NCBI RefSeq assembly: GCF_048564905.1
Contig: NC_133010.1
Coordinates: forward strand, 2,039,501-2,103,500
DNA length: 64,000 nt
DNA from: Vicugna pacos
Taxonomy: Eukaryota > Chordata > Mammalia > Artiodactyla > Camelidae
Direction: 5' to 3'
Below are positions 1 through 12,085 of the stretch, piece after piece (the stretch's first letter is position 1; the number at the start of each line of letters is the position of its first letter). The translations under genes were made by a program, and so were the position numbers. The notes below the pieces were generated by a model that was given only the letters and a program-made list of their open reading frames with translations, was not told the DNA's origin and made no database searches.

Positions 1-749
1 TGGGGAGGGAGGGGCTGCTCCCTCTGCCCACAGAAGGCTTTTGTTGTCACCCACTGTCCCAGGGAGTCTGTCTTATTTGAATCCCAGACGCCTGGGTACC
101 CTGGTCCCCAAAGACCACAGACACACTGGACTCACGTGTCCTGCTGTCAGATCTATTACAGTCAATGAGCCTCAGCTGCATCCCAGAGCCACATTCACCC
201 AGCCTCCCACTCACTTCTCAGTGGCACCTGGAGGAGAGGTGGCTTCATCTCGTGTCAGCTCTCCCAGCGTGAAGAGATGTACGCTCACCAGCGAAATGAA
301 CATGGCTACCACCCTTCCTCCCTTTCCCTAAAGGCGCATTCAACACGCACGGTGCAGGGTTCAGTACTTCACTCCGACAGCCCCCATCAAAACATCCGAC
401 ACTGGTCCAACCTCAAAGTCACTGAATCAGGTGGGAAAACGATGATGGATCTCAGGGTTAAACTCTCTCACTCCTCGGCCTGACAACAGGTGCCAAACAG
501 AGCTGAGATGAATATGAGTTTATTTTTGGCGACTCCTGACGGAATCCATGCACGCTGTGTATTTTGCATCACCTGAATCCTTGGGCACACTCAGAACTCC
601 GGAGCAAACAGGCGTCTGCAAATGTTACAGCTGCCAGGGTTGGCCGGGTGCTCTAGAGGGTGACTCTCACAAGACCGCGGGGCAAAGGGGAGGAATGATC
701 TGAGCTGCGTGCTAGTCAGGGGGCCAGGCTGGCTTGCCTGTGTGCTTAC
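1..749 (-). other. GNG4: Start of the GNG4 intron between the two coding exons
   Basis: This is sequence downstream of the first coding exon donor on the minus strand. No second coding exon (gamma-subunit C-terminus with CaaX box) and no recognisable repeat were found. Confidence 0.7.
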
Positions 750-858
750 CTTCACCCTGTCCATGCAGGCCTCCATCTTCAGCTGCTCCACAGCCTTCCT
801 GGCCTGGGAGATGCTCGTGGTGCTGTTACTGGACATGCCTTCTTTCATTCCGCTGCCC
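750..858 (-). CDS. GNG4: GNG4, first coding exon (G-protein gamma-4 subunit, N-terminal 33 residues)
   Basis: The minus strand from ATG at 848 down to 750 encodes 33 residues that begin [20 protein letters not shown] and end in MDRVK. This is nearly identical to the N-terminus of human GNG4, with Ser instead of Asn at residue 7. The acceptor is a pyrimidine-rich tract ending in TTTCAG at 859-860, and the donor is AAG|GTAAGC at 748-749. Gamma subunits pair with a beta subunit through an N-terminal coiled coil, and this exon holds the first part of it. They are anchored to membranes by a prenylated C-terminal CaaX box. The second coding exon, with the rest of the coiled coil and the CaaX box, was not found and must lie to the left of the window. 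The exon begins 10 bases before the ATG, so the rest of the 5'UTR comes from upstream exons. Confidence 0.95.
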
Positions 859-1547
859 CTGAAACAACCCAAATTAAGGGGTTGGAAGAGCTGCTTTTCC
901 AAAAGTAGGACGAAGACTCCTCCTCAGCTCTCTCCTCCCCAGCTCTCTCCTCCCTTCCCCCGTTCCTGCAGCATCTCTGTCCAGGCCGAGGAGCAGTGGG
1001 AGCTGACCCTCCTAGGGTAAGAAAGACGCTTCATCAGAGCGATGGGAGCAGGGTGTTGGGCTTTTGTTTGTAAGACTTCGCAGCGCCGGCGAGAGGGAGC
1101 AGAAGGTGACAGGGGGTCCCAGAGTTACTTTCCTGCCCCCACGACCATAATGAGACCTTGACATCTGTACCGTGCTTTGTTCGTAATAAATCATTTTCAT
1201 ACACCCTTGTTTACTCATTCTTCTAGCAGACCTTAAAGTTGCAAACTTTACAAAATACACCGAGTTTTGTTTTGTGTGTAAAGAAAGTGCAAACTGCAGA
1301 GAAGCTAAACCAAGGGCCAAAGGTCCCGCAGCCAAATTTCATGGACCCAGAACCCAAACTCAAAGCTTCGAAGCCCAGTTAGAGGTTCTTCCTACTGTCT
1401 GTGGAAAATACGGCGCCCTCTAGTCATCTGTAGTACTAAAGGCAAGTTTCTCCCAAGTGAGCTTGCTGGGTTATTAATTTGAATTTGTTGTCATTCCATA
1501 CAGTTGACATACATACTTTTATGTTGGGAGTTTGTTTTTAAGCAAGA

Positions 1548-1588
1548 ACACACACGTACACACGTACACACGTATACATGTACACACC
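1548..1588. repeat. Imperfect (CA)n/(GTAC) microsatellite
   Basis: ACACACACGTACACACGTAC-type repeats, imperfect. Confidence 0.7.
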
Positions 1589-2025
1589 TATCCCAAGCAC
1601 AGATTTGTTTTTCTAGAAGGGGGAAGAAATTCTCCCTGCCCCGACATGTGATCACACTGGAGGACCACTGTGATGCTGACTGTCCCACAAGAAAGCACAC
1701 GCCATAGACTACAGTTACCCCATCTAATGAGAAAGTGCCTGGAGGGGGCCCACCATTTCAGCCCGAGAGCTGGGGGTGGGTCCCACGGGTGACAGTGGTT
1801 TTCACCAGAGCACAGGGAGGTGTGAGAGGCTTGGCCAGGCCTGCGGTGAGCAGGCCACTCCCTGGGCTTTCTGACAAACACACTAACTCTCTGGCCCGGA
1901 TGAGGAGTGATGGCAACTTCATTTGTCCACAGGCAATGTTTGAAAAAAATAAAACTTTCTCTTTTTTTCCCTAAAAGGGTGTTGGAAGAAATTGCAATTT
2001 ATTGAAAATTTGGATCTGATATGTA

Positions 2026-2671
2026 TTTTTTTAATCGAAGTATAGTTGATTTACAATGTTAGTTTCTGGTATACAGCATAGTGATTCAGTTACACACACA
2101 CACACACACACACACATACATATATATATATTACTTTTCATATTCTTTTTCATTATAGGCTGTTACAAGGTATTGAATGAATATAGTTTCCTGTGCTATA
2201 CAGTAGGACCTTGTTGTTTATCTGTTTTATATACAGTAGTGTGTATCTGCTAATCTCAAACGCCCAGTTTATTCCCCCCACCTTGTCCCCTTGGTAACCA
2301 TAAATTTGTTTTCTATGTCTGTGGGTTGTTTCTATTTTGCAAATATGTTCATTTGTGTCACTTTTTAAGATTCCACATATAAGTGATATCATATGATATT
2401 TGTCTTTGTTTGACTTGCTTCACTTAGTATGATCATCTGCAGGTCCATCCATGTTGCTACAAATGGCTTTATTTTATTCTTTTTTATGGCTGAGTAGTAT
2501 TCCATTGTGCATATATACCACATCTTCTTTATATGGTCATCTGTGGATGGACATTCAGGTTGCTTCCCTGTCTTGGCTGTTGTAAATATTGCTGCTGTGA
2601 ACACGGGGGTGCTTGTATCTTTTTAAATTAGAGTTTCCTCCAGTATCTGCCCAAGGGTGGGATTGCTGCTG
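2026..2671 (-). mobile_element. 5'-truncated L1 (3' end), with perfect 10-bp target-site duplication
   Basis: The minus strand carries the L1 3' end, with poly(T) on the plus strand at 2026, then the segment ending in the typical ATTCCATTGTGCATATATACC region. CTGATATGTA flanks it at 2016-2025 and 2672-2681. The insert is 646 bp and contains a CA/TA microsatellite at about 2093-2130. It interrupts or abuts an older L1 remnant that continues to about 3025. Confidence 0.8.
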
Positions 2672-2681
2672 CTGATATGTA

Positions 2682-3025
2682 ATTATCATACCATAACATT
2701 CATCATTTTAAAGCGGACATTTCAGTGGTTTGTGTACATTCATAAGGTTGTGCAGCTGTCACGATTAATTGCAGAATTTTTCATTCTTTCCAGAGAGATG
2801 AAACTCCTAACGTGCTTTCCGTCTCTATGGATTTGCCTATTCTGGACACTCCACGTGAAGTGATACACACTGTGTTCTCTTTTGTGTCTGATTACTGTCA
2901 CTCGGCAGAAACTTTTCAAGATTCAGCAGCAAGTATCAGTGCTTCATTCCCTCTCATGGATGAATCATATTCCACTGTATTGCTAGCTATATCATATTTT
3001 ATTTACAAGATTCTGCATTTCTAAC
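2682..3025 (-). mobile_element. Old L1M 3'-end remnant
   Basis: The sequence resembles the classic L1M 3' region on the minus strand. It includes motifs such as CATTTTAAAG, TTCAGTGG and TCTCTATGGATTTGCCTATT. It is diverged, and its left side was interrupted by the younger L1 at 2026-2671. Confidence 0.65.
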
Positions 3026-6000
3026 AAGCTCCCAGTTGCTGCTGGTCCGCCAACCAGCAAGGCTCTGAATCACCGGAAGTCACTATCAGAAAGGAGCTCA
3101 GGACTCCAGGTGCAACCTTCTCATTTTTAAAATTCTCATGGAGGTGAAATAACTTAATTTTACAGAGTTCATTAGTGGAAGTGGAAGGAAACACTCCCCT
3201 GATCTCTGTCACCCTCCTTGGCCTACTGGGAGGGCCAGAAGAGGGTTCCCCCACACCCTCAGTCTGTCTCTCTCCCAGGACAGACTCACCTCTAGGGTTA
3301 TCCTAACCCAGCCTAACTTAGGTGTGAGACGGCAGGGAGGGGCCACCCCCACCCCACCTGGTTGGCAAGGTAACCCAGGGAGGTACTGGCACTGGAGAAG
3401 GAAATGGCTTTTGTTGAATGGAACTAAAGGCAACAAAATCTTTAAAGATATGACCCCACAGGAAGGTACCTGAGGGTCCCCCTTTCCCACCTGACCAGGC
3501 ACCTCTTAGATCCCAGCTGAATAACATCTCTGCCCTTTCAAGACCATCCAGACAGCACACCTCCACATGGACTGATGCATGTCTCTCTCCAAGTGCGCGT
3601 GTGTGCGTGAACACCCACCTCAACCCAAGAGGGAAGTGGGAGTGGGGGGCAGTGGGGATGGAATGAGATGGTGGACCACTTACTTGGCCCTTGGCTTTTA
3701 GAAGATGAGGCAGAAGGGAAAACATGCCAACTACTCAGGGGACAGGCCCTGTCACTGCCGTGGCCAGATGTCTTTCTCCTGGGCACGCGGGGTCCACTCA
3801 CATGGACGGCTTTCCTGGGGGGGTTCTGTTGGGCTGCACGCTGTGGTGTATATCTCGGTCAGCCCAGAGTTGGGGGCGGGGCAGCGCAAGGTGGTTCAGT
3901 CGCCAGTGCTCTGATCTGCCGTGACTTGGGACACAGTGCTTAGAATTTCTGGATGTGTGGATATCACTGTGCCTTTTAAGCCACCCTCCCTGCACGACTT
4001 GTCTCCACAAGCCCCTGGTAAGGGCTGGCTGGGGGTGTACAGTAGCCTGTCTCTTTGGGGAATTCCCAAGAGACAGCCCGCTGGGCCTGAAGGGACCAGG
4101 CACCTTAGGCTGCAGGGGGCAGGTGGGTGGGCGCACTGGTTGACCCCCTCCCCACTCTGTCACAGCCTGCTGCTGAACCAGGGTGCTTGCCTGAGGAACA
4201 CCTCTTTTCCTGGGTGGGTGCACACAACCTGATTTCCCAGCCAAGGCCAGCAATGCATGGAGGTGTCTTGGTTCTCCACCCACTGCTCCCCCAAGATGGG
4301 GCACATCCACACCCCTTGGGGGATAATGAGAGGAGGGGTGCCTTGTAAAACAGGTTACATGGGGGATGGTGACCACTGCTGGAGGGAAGTGTTGGGGGGA
4401 GGATCTGGCCACACATCAGGGACCCCGACAGCCAGCCTCTCCCCAGCCCCACCATGTGCTGAGGGCAGAGCACCTGCTCTCCAGAGAGAACCCGCCCTTG
4501 GACAGCACAACTCACTTCCTGACCTGAGAGAGGCAGCGCGGTCACAAGTCCGGGCAGGGGGCAGTCCGGACGTGGCAGGTGGCAGGTGTCAGATGAGAGG
4601 CTGACTCGGGGCTCCTGCTTTGAGGCTCACCTGGAAGCACAACCAGAGAGGGGTCACCAGGTGCGGCAGACGCCAGGTGTCCTCCAGACCACCCGTCTCC
4701 CTCGGTGCCCTGTCCCGGCGCTCAGCAGCTGTCTCTGCAAGCCCGGCTTGTCCATCCGACCACAGGGGACACAGTGAACCAAAGGCAGAAAGAGCAGAAG
4801 GGAACACCTGGAGGCCACAGGCCACCCCCACCCTGCACGCTGCCCTCCTCCTCCTCCCCCTTTCTGTCCCTGCCCCAGCCAGACCTCTGCCAGCCAGAAA
4901 CATATTAGATGATTTTTTCCTTATTATAAAAAGGTATGTCCATCGCAGAAAAAACATGAAGCTGGAGAAAGTTACAACAAAGAAAATGAAGATGGATTAT
5001 AACGCATTTTCGCAGAGAGAAATAGGGTTAACACTTTGACGCCCGTGACTCTTACACACAGCAGGAAAAACCCATTCTGACCACAGGACGTTCAGAAGAG
5101 ATGATCAGATTGATGGCTTTAAAGCAGGGGGTTCTTCACAGAGAGACAAGTAGCCCTGTCACCTCTCTCCTCCAGAAAGGCCGGCTCGGGGACAGTGGGC
5201 TCCCTCCCGGGTCCCCAGCATCCTGCCCTACAGCAGCCAACCCCTAGGATCCCAGGGGACCCGGAGCAAAGACAAAGGCCAGACAGGAATGGGGTGATGC
5301 TGCGGCTCCACGTGAGGTTTGGGTTGAGGTCGCGCTCAGCACCTTTCCTCGCCCCGCTGCGCGCGCCTGCTCTTTCCCGCGGGCGCGTTTCTCCCTGTCA
5401 GGGTCATCTGTTGCAACTGGACGCTCCCCTTGCCCCCAGAGTCATGAGGCTTCTGCGTAGTTTTACCCTCGTCTCCTTCCCTGTTTTTTCCCTCTGCTAT
5501 TAGCAAGCCCTTCGGGGTCTATTCACCTGTTTCTTTGCACTTAGTGAACACTGCTCTCAAAACCCACTTGTTCTCTGTTTTCAAGCCACTAGTTTTCCAA
5601 ATGGCACAGGATCTTGATGGCTGGTTGGCCCCAGTTGTGGGGCCCATGGGAGTCCTGACCGGAGACGCCGAGGAGGCGGACAGGTCCTCCATCGTGAGCG
5701 CGCCCTGCCCCCACCAACTTCCAAAGGGAGGAGGGAAGGAGCCTAGAAGTGAGCGGGGGCTCACCTAGAGGATGGGGACGTAAACTCATGACTTGGAGGG
5801 GCAGTAGAAGTCCTGGTCCTGGAAGGGCTGGGGGGCTGGGGGGAGCATCCGGGCCAGGCAGCGCCTGGGCTCAGACCAGCATGGCGGGCGGGCTAGGGGT
5901 GAGGGGATGGAGGACGGAGACCCCACACTCATCTGTGATGTTCTCCTTTGCTTCTTAGTTTGCCTTTTCAGATTTGAAGGAAAAGACTCCAGTGCCAGTG

Positions 6001-6173
6001 GTACCAGTAAATTATTCTTTGTGGAGCCAGAGGCACAAAACTGCTGAGACTGTGCCTGAGGCTTCATCAAGTCAAACTTGGCAGAGTGGAGAAGTGACAG
6101 ATGAGCTGTTGAGTCCCCGGACACCAAACTACTATGTAGTTTCTATGGAGAGTGCAGTCTTTTTGGTGGGGAG

Positions 6174-6283
6174 AAGGTAATTAGGTTTATATATTTACTT
6201 ATTTAACGGAAGGACTGGGGATTGAACCCAAGACCTCGTGCATGCTAAGCACATGCTCCACCACTGAACAGTACCCCTCCTGG
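6174..6283 (-). mobile_element. Vic-1-type tRNA-derived SINE
   Basis: Reverse complement of the camelid SINE. B-box-related GGGATTGAACCCAAGACCTC and the CATGCTAAGCACATGCTC block are visible. The T-rich left end is its A-rich tail. Confidence 0.85.
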
Positions 6284-6789
6284 CAAATGAGGCTGTTGGC
6301 CATTGCGTTTGGGCAAATTGTGGAGCCTGCTCTCGGGGAAACATCTGTCTACAGAGATAATGATACAGACTGGTTCGTTCTGCAAATTATCTCAGCTACA
6401 TACACTGTATGTCACACAGTATGCACAAATTTAGTGGGTCATGTGCTTGAATGAAGAGAATGAGTTCATGCACCACTCCTAGCGAGACCCCTTTTCACCC
6501 CATCCACACAGTTATTCGACCATCCCGTAGGGTTGGGGGCATCCTCCAGCGTCAAGCAGACCAGTGGCTGCCATGCGTCTAGATGCGCTGCCTCCCCCAC
6601 GGAGGGTTTATCCTCTCTGCTGTGGACTTCGGATGCCATGGCTCTCTGTGCCCTGCTAGGGGACAGTGGTGTACGCACAGAGCGAGCTGTCCAGTTAGGA
6701 TGAGGTGGGTCCACCCTCTGGGACCGGTTATAGGGAATACCGTTTCTAAAGACTCCAGCTGCTAGCCACTGCATTTTATCTTACCACTT

Positions 6790-7850
6790 CCTCCTTTTTA
6801 AAAAATACAACACTTACATCAAAATGCTTGAATTAAAAACAAAATTGTTGAGATGAAATTCACATATTAACCATTTTATCTATTTTATATATAGTAACAT
6901 GTATATGTTAATCCCAAACTCCTAATTTATCCCTCCCCCTCCCCCTTAGGTAACCGCAGTTTGTTTTCTATGTCTATGAGTCTCTTTCTGTTTTGTAAAT
7001 AAGTTCACTTGTATCATTTTCCCCCCCAGATTCCACATAAAAATGATATCATATGGTATTTGTCTTTTTCTGTCTGACTTAACTTCACTTAATATGATAA
7101 TCTCTAGACCAATCACTTTGCTGTACACCTGAAACAAACACATTGTAAATAAATCTTCAATAAATGAATTAACCACTTTAAACTGAACAATCAGTGGCAT
7201 TCAGTCCATTCACGTTGTGCAAACACCACCTCGATCTTGTTCCAATACACTTCAATCACTTTGAAATGAAAGTGAGCTGCTAAGCAGGTCTCTACCCCCG
7301 CCCCGAAGCCTGGCAACCATCCATCTGCTCTGTCCCTTTGGGTTTGCCTATCTGGACATTTCATCTAAATGGAATCATACGCCGTGTGATCTTTTGTGTT
7401 CAGATCTTTCACTGAGTACAAGGTTTTCGGGGTTCAGCCACACTGTAGCACATATCAGCACTTCATTCGTTTCTGTGGCTGAATAATATTCCATCATAAG
7501 GACATATTATTTTTTTTTATCCATTTGTCTTTTGCTGAGCACCTGGGATGCACGTACCTTTTGGCTGCTGTGAGTGGTGCAGCTCTGAACACGCACACCT
7601 GTACGTGAGTGCCTGTTCTGAACCGCTTTACATTTGCACCAGCCGTGTTCAAGAATTCCAGTTCTTCCACATCCTCGCCAAGATTTGTTCCTTTTCGGTT
7701 TCTTTGGGGGGGGCAGTAGTCATCTTGGGGGTGTGAAGTGGGACCACACTGTGGTTTCCATTTGCATTTGCCTGACGGCTAATGACACTGAACATCTTCT
7801 CTTGGGCTTGTTGGCATCACTGAAAGAACCTGTCTTAACATTAGGCAAAT
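6790..7850 (-). mobile_element. Old L1M 3'-end remnant, interrupted by a younger inverted L1
   Basis: The flanks (about 6790-6878 and 7168-7850) form one old L1M piece. The right part includes GGTTTGCCTATCTGGACATT and GGAATCATACG. It is split by the insertion described next. Confidence 0.65.
6879..7167. mobile_element. L1 insertion with 5' inversion (twin-priming type)
   Basis: The 6879-7110 part is L1 3'-region sequence on the minus strand. The 7111-7167 part is the extreme L1 3' end on the plus strand (GCTGTACACCTGAAACAAAC, then AATAAATG tail). Near-identical 13-bp duplications, ATTAACCATTTTA (66-78 of 6800s) and ATTAACCACTTTA (7168-7180), flank the whole. This head-to-head layout is the usual result of twin priming. 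Confidence 0.7.
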
Positions 7851-8570
7851 GTACATTTTGTGACAACCTCAAGTTTATGGAAAGATTGCAAGTACAGGAC
7901 AAATAAGATTTTTTCTGAGCCACTTGCATGTGAGTTGCCAACCCGATTCCCTGATGCCCCCAAATACTGTGTATTTCCTACAAACAAGGACCTTCTTTTA
8001 CATGGACCACAATTCAACCATCAAAGTCAGGAGGGTCACCCTGGAACGTCACTACCATTTAATCTTCAGACTCCATTCAAGTTACCAATAATGTTCTTTA
8101 GAAACACATGTAGTTCTCATGTCTTAGAATGTCCCTCAGTCTGGCCTTGTTTCAGGCTCCCTCGGGAAGTCAGGTGTTGTTCCTGGGCACGGATGTCAGG
8201 GAACACGTACCGCACTGTTCCCATGTCTCCTGTCGTGAGCACCAGACTGCCAGCTTGTCCCACAACTGCTATTTATTTTTGTCTCTTGATCAGTGTGGCG
8301 TCTGCCAGGTTTTCCCACTCTATAGTTACACTTTTTCTAATTGTGAGAAGACACTTGGGCACTAAGTTTGTTCCTCAGACTCTCCATGGCTTCATGCACT
8401 GGCTGGCATCAGCAGGGACTCACGGTTTTCTGTCTATTAGGAGGCTGTCACGCCTTACTACCAGGATCTGTTTTTATTCACAAGCTGTCCCAGGTGTCGC
8501 CAGTCAGGGCCCCCTTCAAGCTGGTTCCTGTGTCTTCCTTGAGTGTCTTCCTCATCCTTTGACCCCTTCT
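7850..8570. mobile_element. Probable old L1M fragment
   Basis: The sequence resembles L1M untranslated consensus, including CATGTAGTTCTCATGTCTTAG and CCCTCAGTCTGGCCTTG. It is diverged, and its orientation was not settled. A long chance open frame runs through it. Confidence 0.4.
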
Positions 8571-8879
8571 GACAACACTCCTGTTGAAATTCCTGCCCAG
8601 CTGTTCCTCTCCCCTTCCCCCATGTGTCTCTGTGAGAGTCCAGGAGCCAGGCAGGAGGTCAGAAGTCAAGGCCGTCACCCATAGGGCAGAGATTCTCAGA
8701 CAAAGAGCGCCTGCCCATGCAGGCAGTCGTAGGGAGACCATGTCCATCCCTCACTTAGTCCAGAAAGAGTCTCTGAAGGGCGGGGGCTGATCCTGATGGC
8801 ACATCAGACAAATGCTGCTGAGCTAGCACACGTGACAAGAGGGAAGGGGCCGCGATGAAGCATCCCAGCCTGGGGGCGT

Positions 8880-9310
8880 AAACAACAGAGGTTTACTTCC
8901 TCACAGTCCTGAAGACCAGAAGCCTGAGATCAAAGTGCAGGCAGGGCTGGTTTCTTCTGAGGGTTCTCTCTTCAGCCGGCAGATGCTGCCTCCTTGCTTT
9001 GCCCTCAAACGGTCTCCCCTCTGCGCATCGGTGTCCTCACCTACTCTCTTTATAAGGACGCCAGTCCTGCTGGGTTAGGGCCCACCCACACGAGTCCAGT
9101 AATTACCTCTTTGCAGGCCCTATTTCCAAATACGGTCACATTCTGTGACATTCTGAATTCAGTGGGCGACGCAATTCAGTTTGTAACACTCCATCCTCTG
9201 GACCCCCCAAATTCCTGTCCTTCTTACGTGAAAAATAAGTTCACCCCATCCCAACAGCCCCAAAGTCTTAATCTATCCCAGGATCCATTCCAACTACAAA
9301 ATCTCATCTA
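8880..9310 (-). mobile_element. ERVL-MaLR solo LTR (MST/MLT1 type), fossil
   Basis: Reverse complement of a MaLR LTR, with motifs such as AACAACAG, GGCAGGGCTGGTTTCTTCTG and TAATTACCTCTTTGCAGGCC. It is old and decayed, and no internal region is attached. Confidence 0.65.
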
Positions 9311-10139
9311 AGTACTGTCTAAATCAAGTGTGGGTAAGATTTGAGGCATGATTCATCCTGAGGCAAAAATTCCTCTCCAGCTGTGAAGGTGTGAGACCTG
9401 GCAAGTCACCTGCTTCCAAAAAAAACAGTGGTGAGGCAGGCACGGGGTAGACATCCCTGTGCCAAAGGGAGACTCATAAAGAAAGGGGTCATGGGGCCCA
9501 GGCAAAGCCCTCTGAGAGGCAGTGTGGTAGGTCAGACGGTGCCAGAGCCCGTTTTGACACAACATTCTTTCAACAGAAAAGCTATTTTTACAAAGTGGGA
9601 AGCGACTGACAGAAAAAGATGATACGTTTGAGTTTTCCACAGAATTCTTCACTGAGAAAAGGATAAACGTCGTCACACATCAGCTCCCAGGGACATTCAA
9701 GAAGAATGGATTTTCTATAAGCATTCATAGGGCAAACCATTAATTTTTACATTCCTAGAGAATTAATCTCTTTTTTTAAAAAAAAAGATGATTTTTGTTC
9801 AAAAAAAGTATCAGGGCTTTACTTTACATTGTGTGCACATGCATGTGAGTATCTGTGTCAATTATTTCCCAAATTATTTGCTTCCTATGAGATTTTTAAG
9901 AGTAAGACATATCAAGTAAGATTTCTCTGCTGTCTTTGGCTCCATCGCTGTTTCCTCTTGCCTTTGACAATCTGTTACTTGTCTTGGCCATGCGTGCTAC
10001 TTAGAAACCAGCTCCTGAACACAGTAAGAGGAGGGCTTTCTGCGAACTGAAGCTTTTGGAAAAATCTGTAACACACGGCTGACTTTCTTAAGCCTGGGGA
10101 AGAACTGAACTTGAAATGAGCTTCCAGGGGTGGTTTGGA

Positions 10140-10450
10140 CAGGTGTGTAATGATACGAATCCACCATTGCAGCATCATACACAATAGTTTCACTGCCCTA
10201 AAAATCTTCTGAGGCTTTGTCTGAACCCATAGAATGTACAACCCCAAGAATAAACCCAGACGTAAACTGTGGAATTTGGGTGGTGATGATGTGTTAATGT
10301 ACATTCATCGATTGTAGCAACTGTGTCTCATTTCTTCAGGATTCTGAACATACGTAGGGGTAGGGGTACATGAGAACTCTCTCCACTTTGTGCTCAATTT
10401 TGCTGTGAACCTAAAACTGCTCTAAGAAGTAGTCTGTTTAAAAAAAAAAA
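10140..10450 (+). mobile_element. Old L1 3' end
   Basis: The tail includes CTCAATTTTGCTGTGAACCT, then AAAACTGCTCTAAGAAGTAG and poly(A) at 10441-10450. This is a common L1M 3' terminus in plus orientation. Confidence 0.55.
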
Positions 10451-10483
10451 TCAGTTCTTTGCCTAATTCCTGGCAACCATTTA

Positions 10484-11292
10484 TTTATTTATTTATTTTT
10501 ATAAATTGAAGTATAGTCAGTTTACAGTGTTGTGTCAATTTCTGGAGTACAGCATCATGTTTCAGCCATACATATACATACATATATTCCTTTTCATATT
10601 CTTTTTCATTATAGGTTACTACAAGATATTGAATATAGTTCCCTGTGCTATATAGTATGAACTTGTTGTTTATCTGTCTTATATACAGTAGTTAGCATCT
10701 GCAAATCCTGAACTCCCATTTTATCCCTTCCTATCCCATTTCCCCCGTGGTAACCATAAGTTTGTTTTCTATGTCTGTGAGTCTGTTGCTATTTTGTAAA
10801 TAATTTCATTTGTATCTTTTTTTTTTTTAGATTCCAGATATGAGTGATAGCATATGGTATTTTTCTTTCTCTGTCTGACTTACTTCACCTAGAATGACAA
10901 TCTCTAGGTCCATCCATGTTGCTGCAAATGGCATTATTTTATTCTTTTTTATGGCTGAGTAGTATTCCATTGTGTAAATATACCACAGCTTCTTTATCCA
11001 GACATCTGTCAATGAACAAGTAGGTTGCTTCCCTGTCTTGGCTGTTGTAAATAGTGCTGCTATGAACACTGGGGTGCATACATCTTTTCAAATTATAGTC
11101 TTCTCCAGATATATGCCTCAGAGTGGGACTGATGGATAATATGGTAGCTCTTAGTTTCTTGAGGAATCTCAATACTGTTCTCCATAGTGGCTGCAAACTA
11201 CATTCCCCCAGCAGTGTAGGAGGGTTCCCTTTTCTCCACATCCTCTCTAGCATTTATCATTTGTGGACTTTTTAAGGATGGCCATTCTAACT
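10484..11292 (-). mobile_element. 5'-truncated L1 with imperfect target-site duplication
   Basis: This is the same minus-strand L1 3' region as at 2026-2671, but longer (809 bp). CAACCATTTA (10474-10483) and CAACCACTTA (11293-11302) flank it. It sits at the edge of an older L1 remnant on the right. Confidence 0.72.
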
Positions 11293-11302
11293 CAACCACT
11301 TA

Positions 11303-12085
11303 CCTTTTAATCTATTTTTAGCTGTGCCTTTTTCAGAATGCAATGTAGTTGGAATCTTGCAGTATATGACCTTTCAGATTGGCTTCTTTCACTTACTACA
11401 GTGCACTGAAGATTCCTCCATGTCTTTTCATGGCTTGGTAGCTAATTTCTTTTCAGTGCTGAATAATATACCATTTTACAGATGTACCAAAGTTTATCCC
11501 TTCACCTACTGAAGGACATCTTGGTTGCTTCCAAGTTTTAGAGGTTATAAGTAAAGCTGCTCCAAATATCCGTGTGCAGGTTGTGTGGATACATCTTTTC
11601 AGCTTCTCTGGGTAAACACCAAGGAGGACAACTGCTAGGTCGTGTGGTAAGAGTATGTTTAGTTTGGTTAGAAACTGCTGCACTGTCTTCCAAATTGTCC
11701 GCTCTATTTTGTGTTCCCACCAACAACGATGAGACTTCCTGTCACTTCACACCCTCACCAACATTTGGTGTTTTCAGTGTTTTGGATTTTGGCCATTTTA
11801 ATCGGTGTGTAGTGATTAGCTCCTTGTTTTGATTTGCATTTCCCTGATGACACACAATGTGGAGCACCTTTTCACATGCTTATTTAAAGATACCCTGTGT
11901 CTTTCTTTTGGTGAGGTGCCCATGCAGAACTCTTGCCCATTTTTAATAGGGTTGGTTTGTTTTCTTATTGTTGAATTTTAAGAGTTTTTTTTTATACATT
12001 TTGGATACCAGTCCTTTATTAGATGTATTTTGCAAATATTTTCTCCCAGTCTGTGTATTGTCTTTTCATTTTTTGGACCTTCCCT
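11303..12085 (-). mobile_element. Old L1M 3'-region remnant
   Basis: Minus-strand L1M motifs run through this stretch, such as TTGCATTTCCCTGATGA, AACTCTTGCCCATTTTTAA and CCAGTCCTTTATTAGATGTA. It is diverged and adjoins the younger L1 to its left. Confidence 0.7.

Noticed and set aside
3318-4545. Open frames of 135-204 codons in GC-rich intron sequence
   Set aside because: Overlapping frames on both strands, no recognisable domain, no splice context. Composition effect.
7860-8684. 274-codon open frame on the plus strand
   Set aside because: It runs through sequence resembling an old L1M untranslated region and shows no protein family signature.
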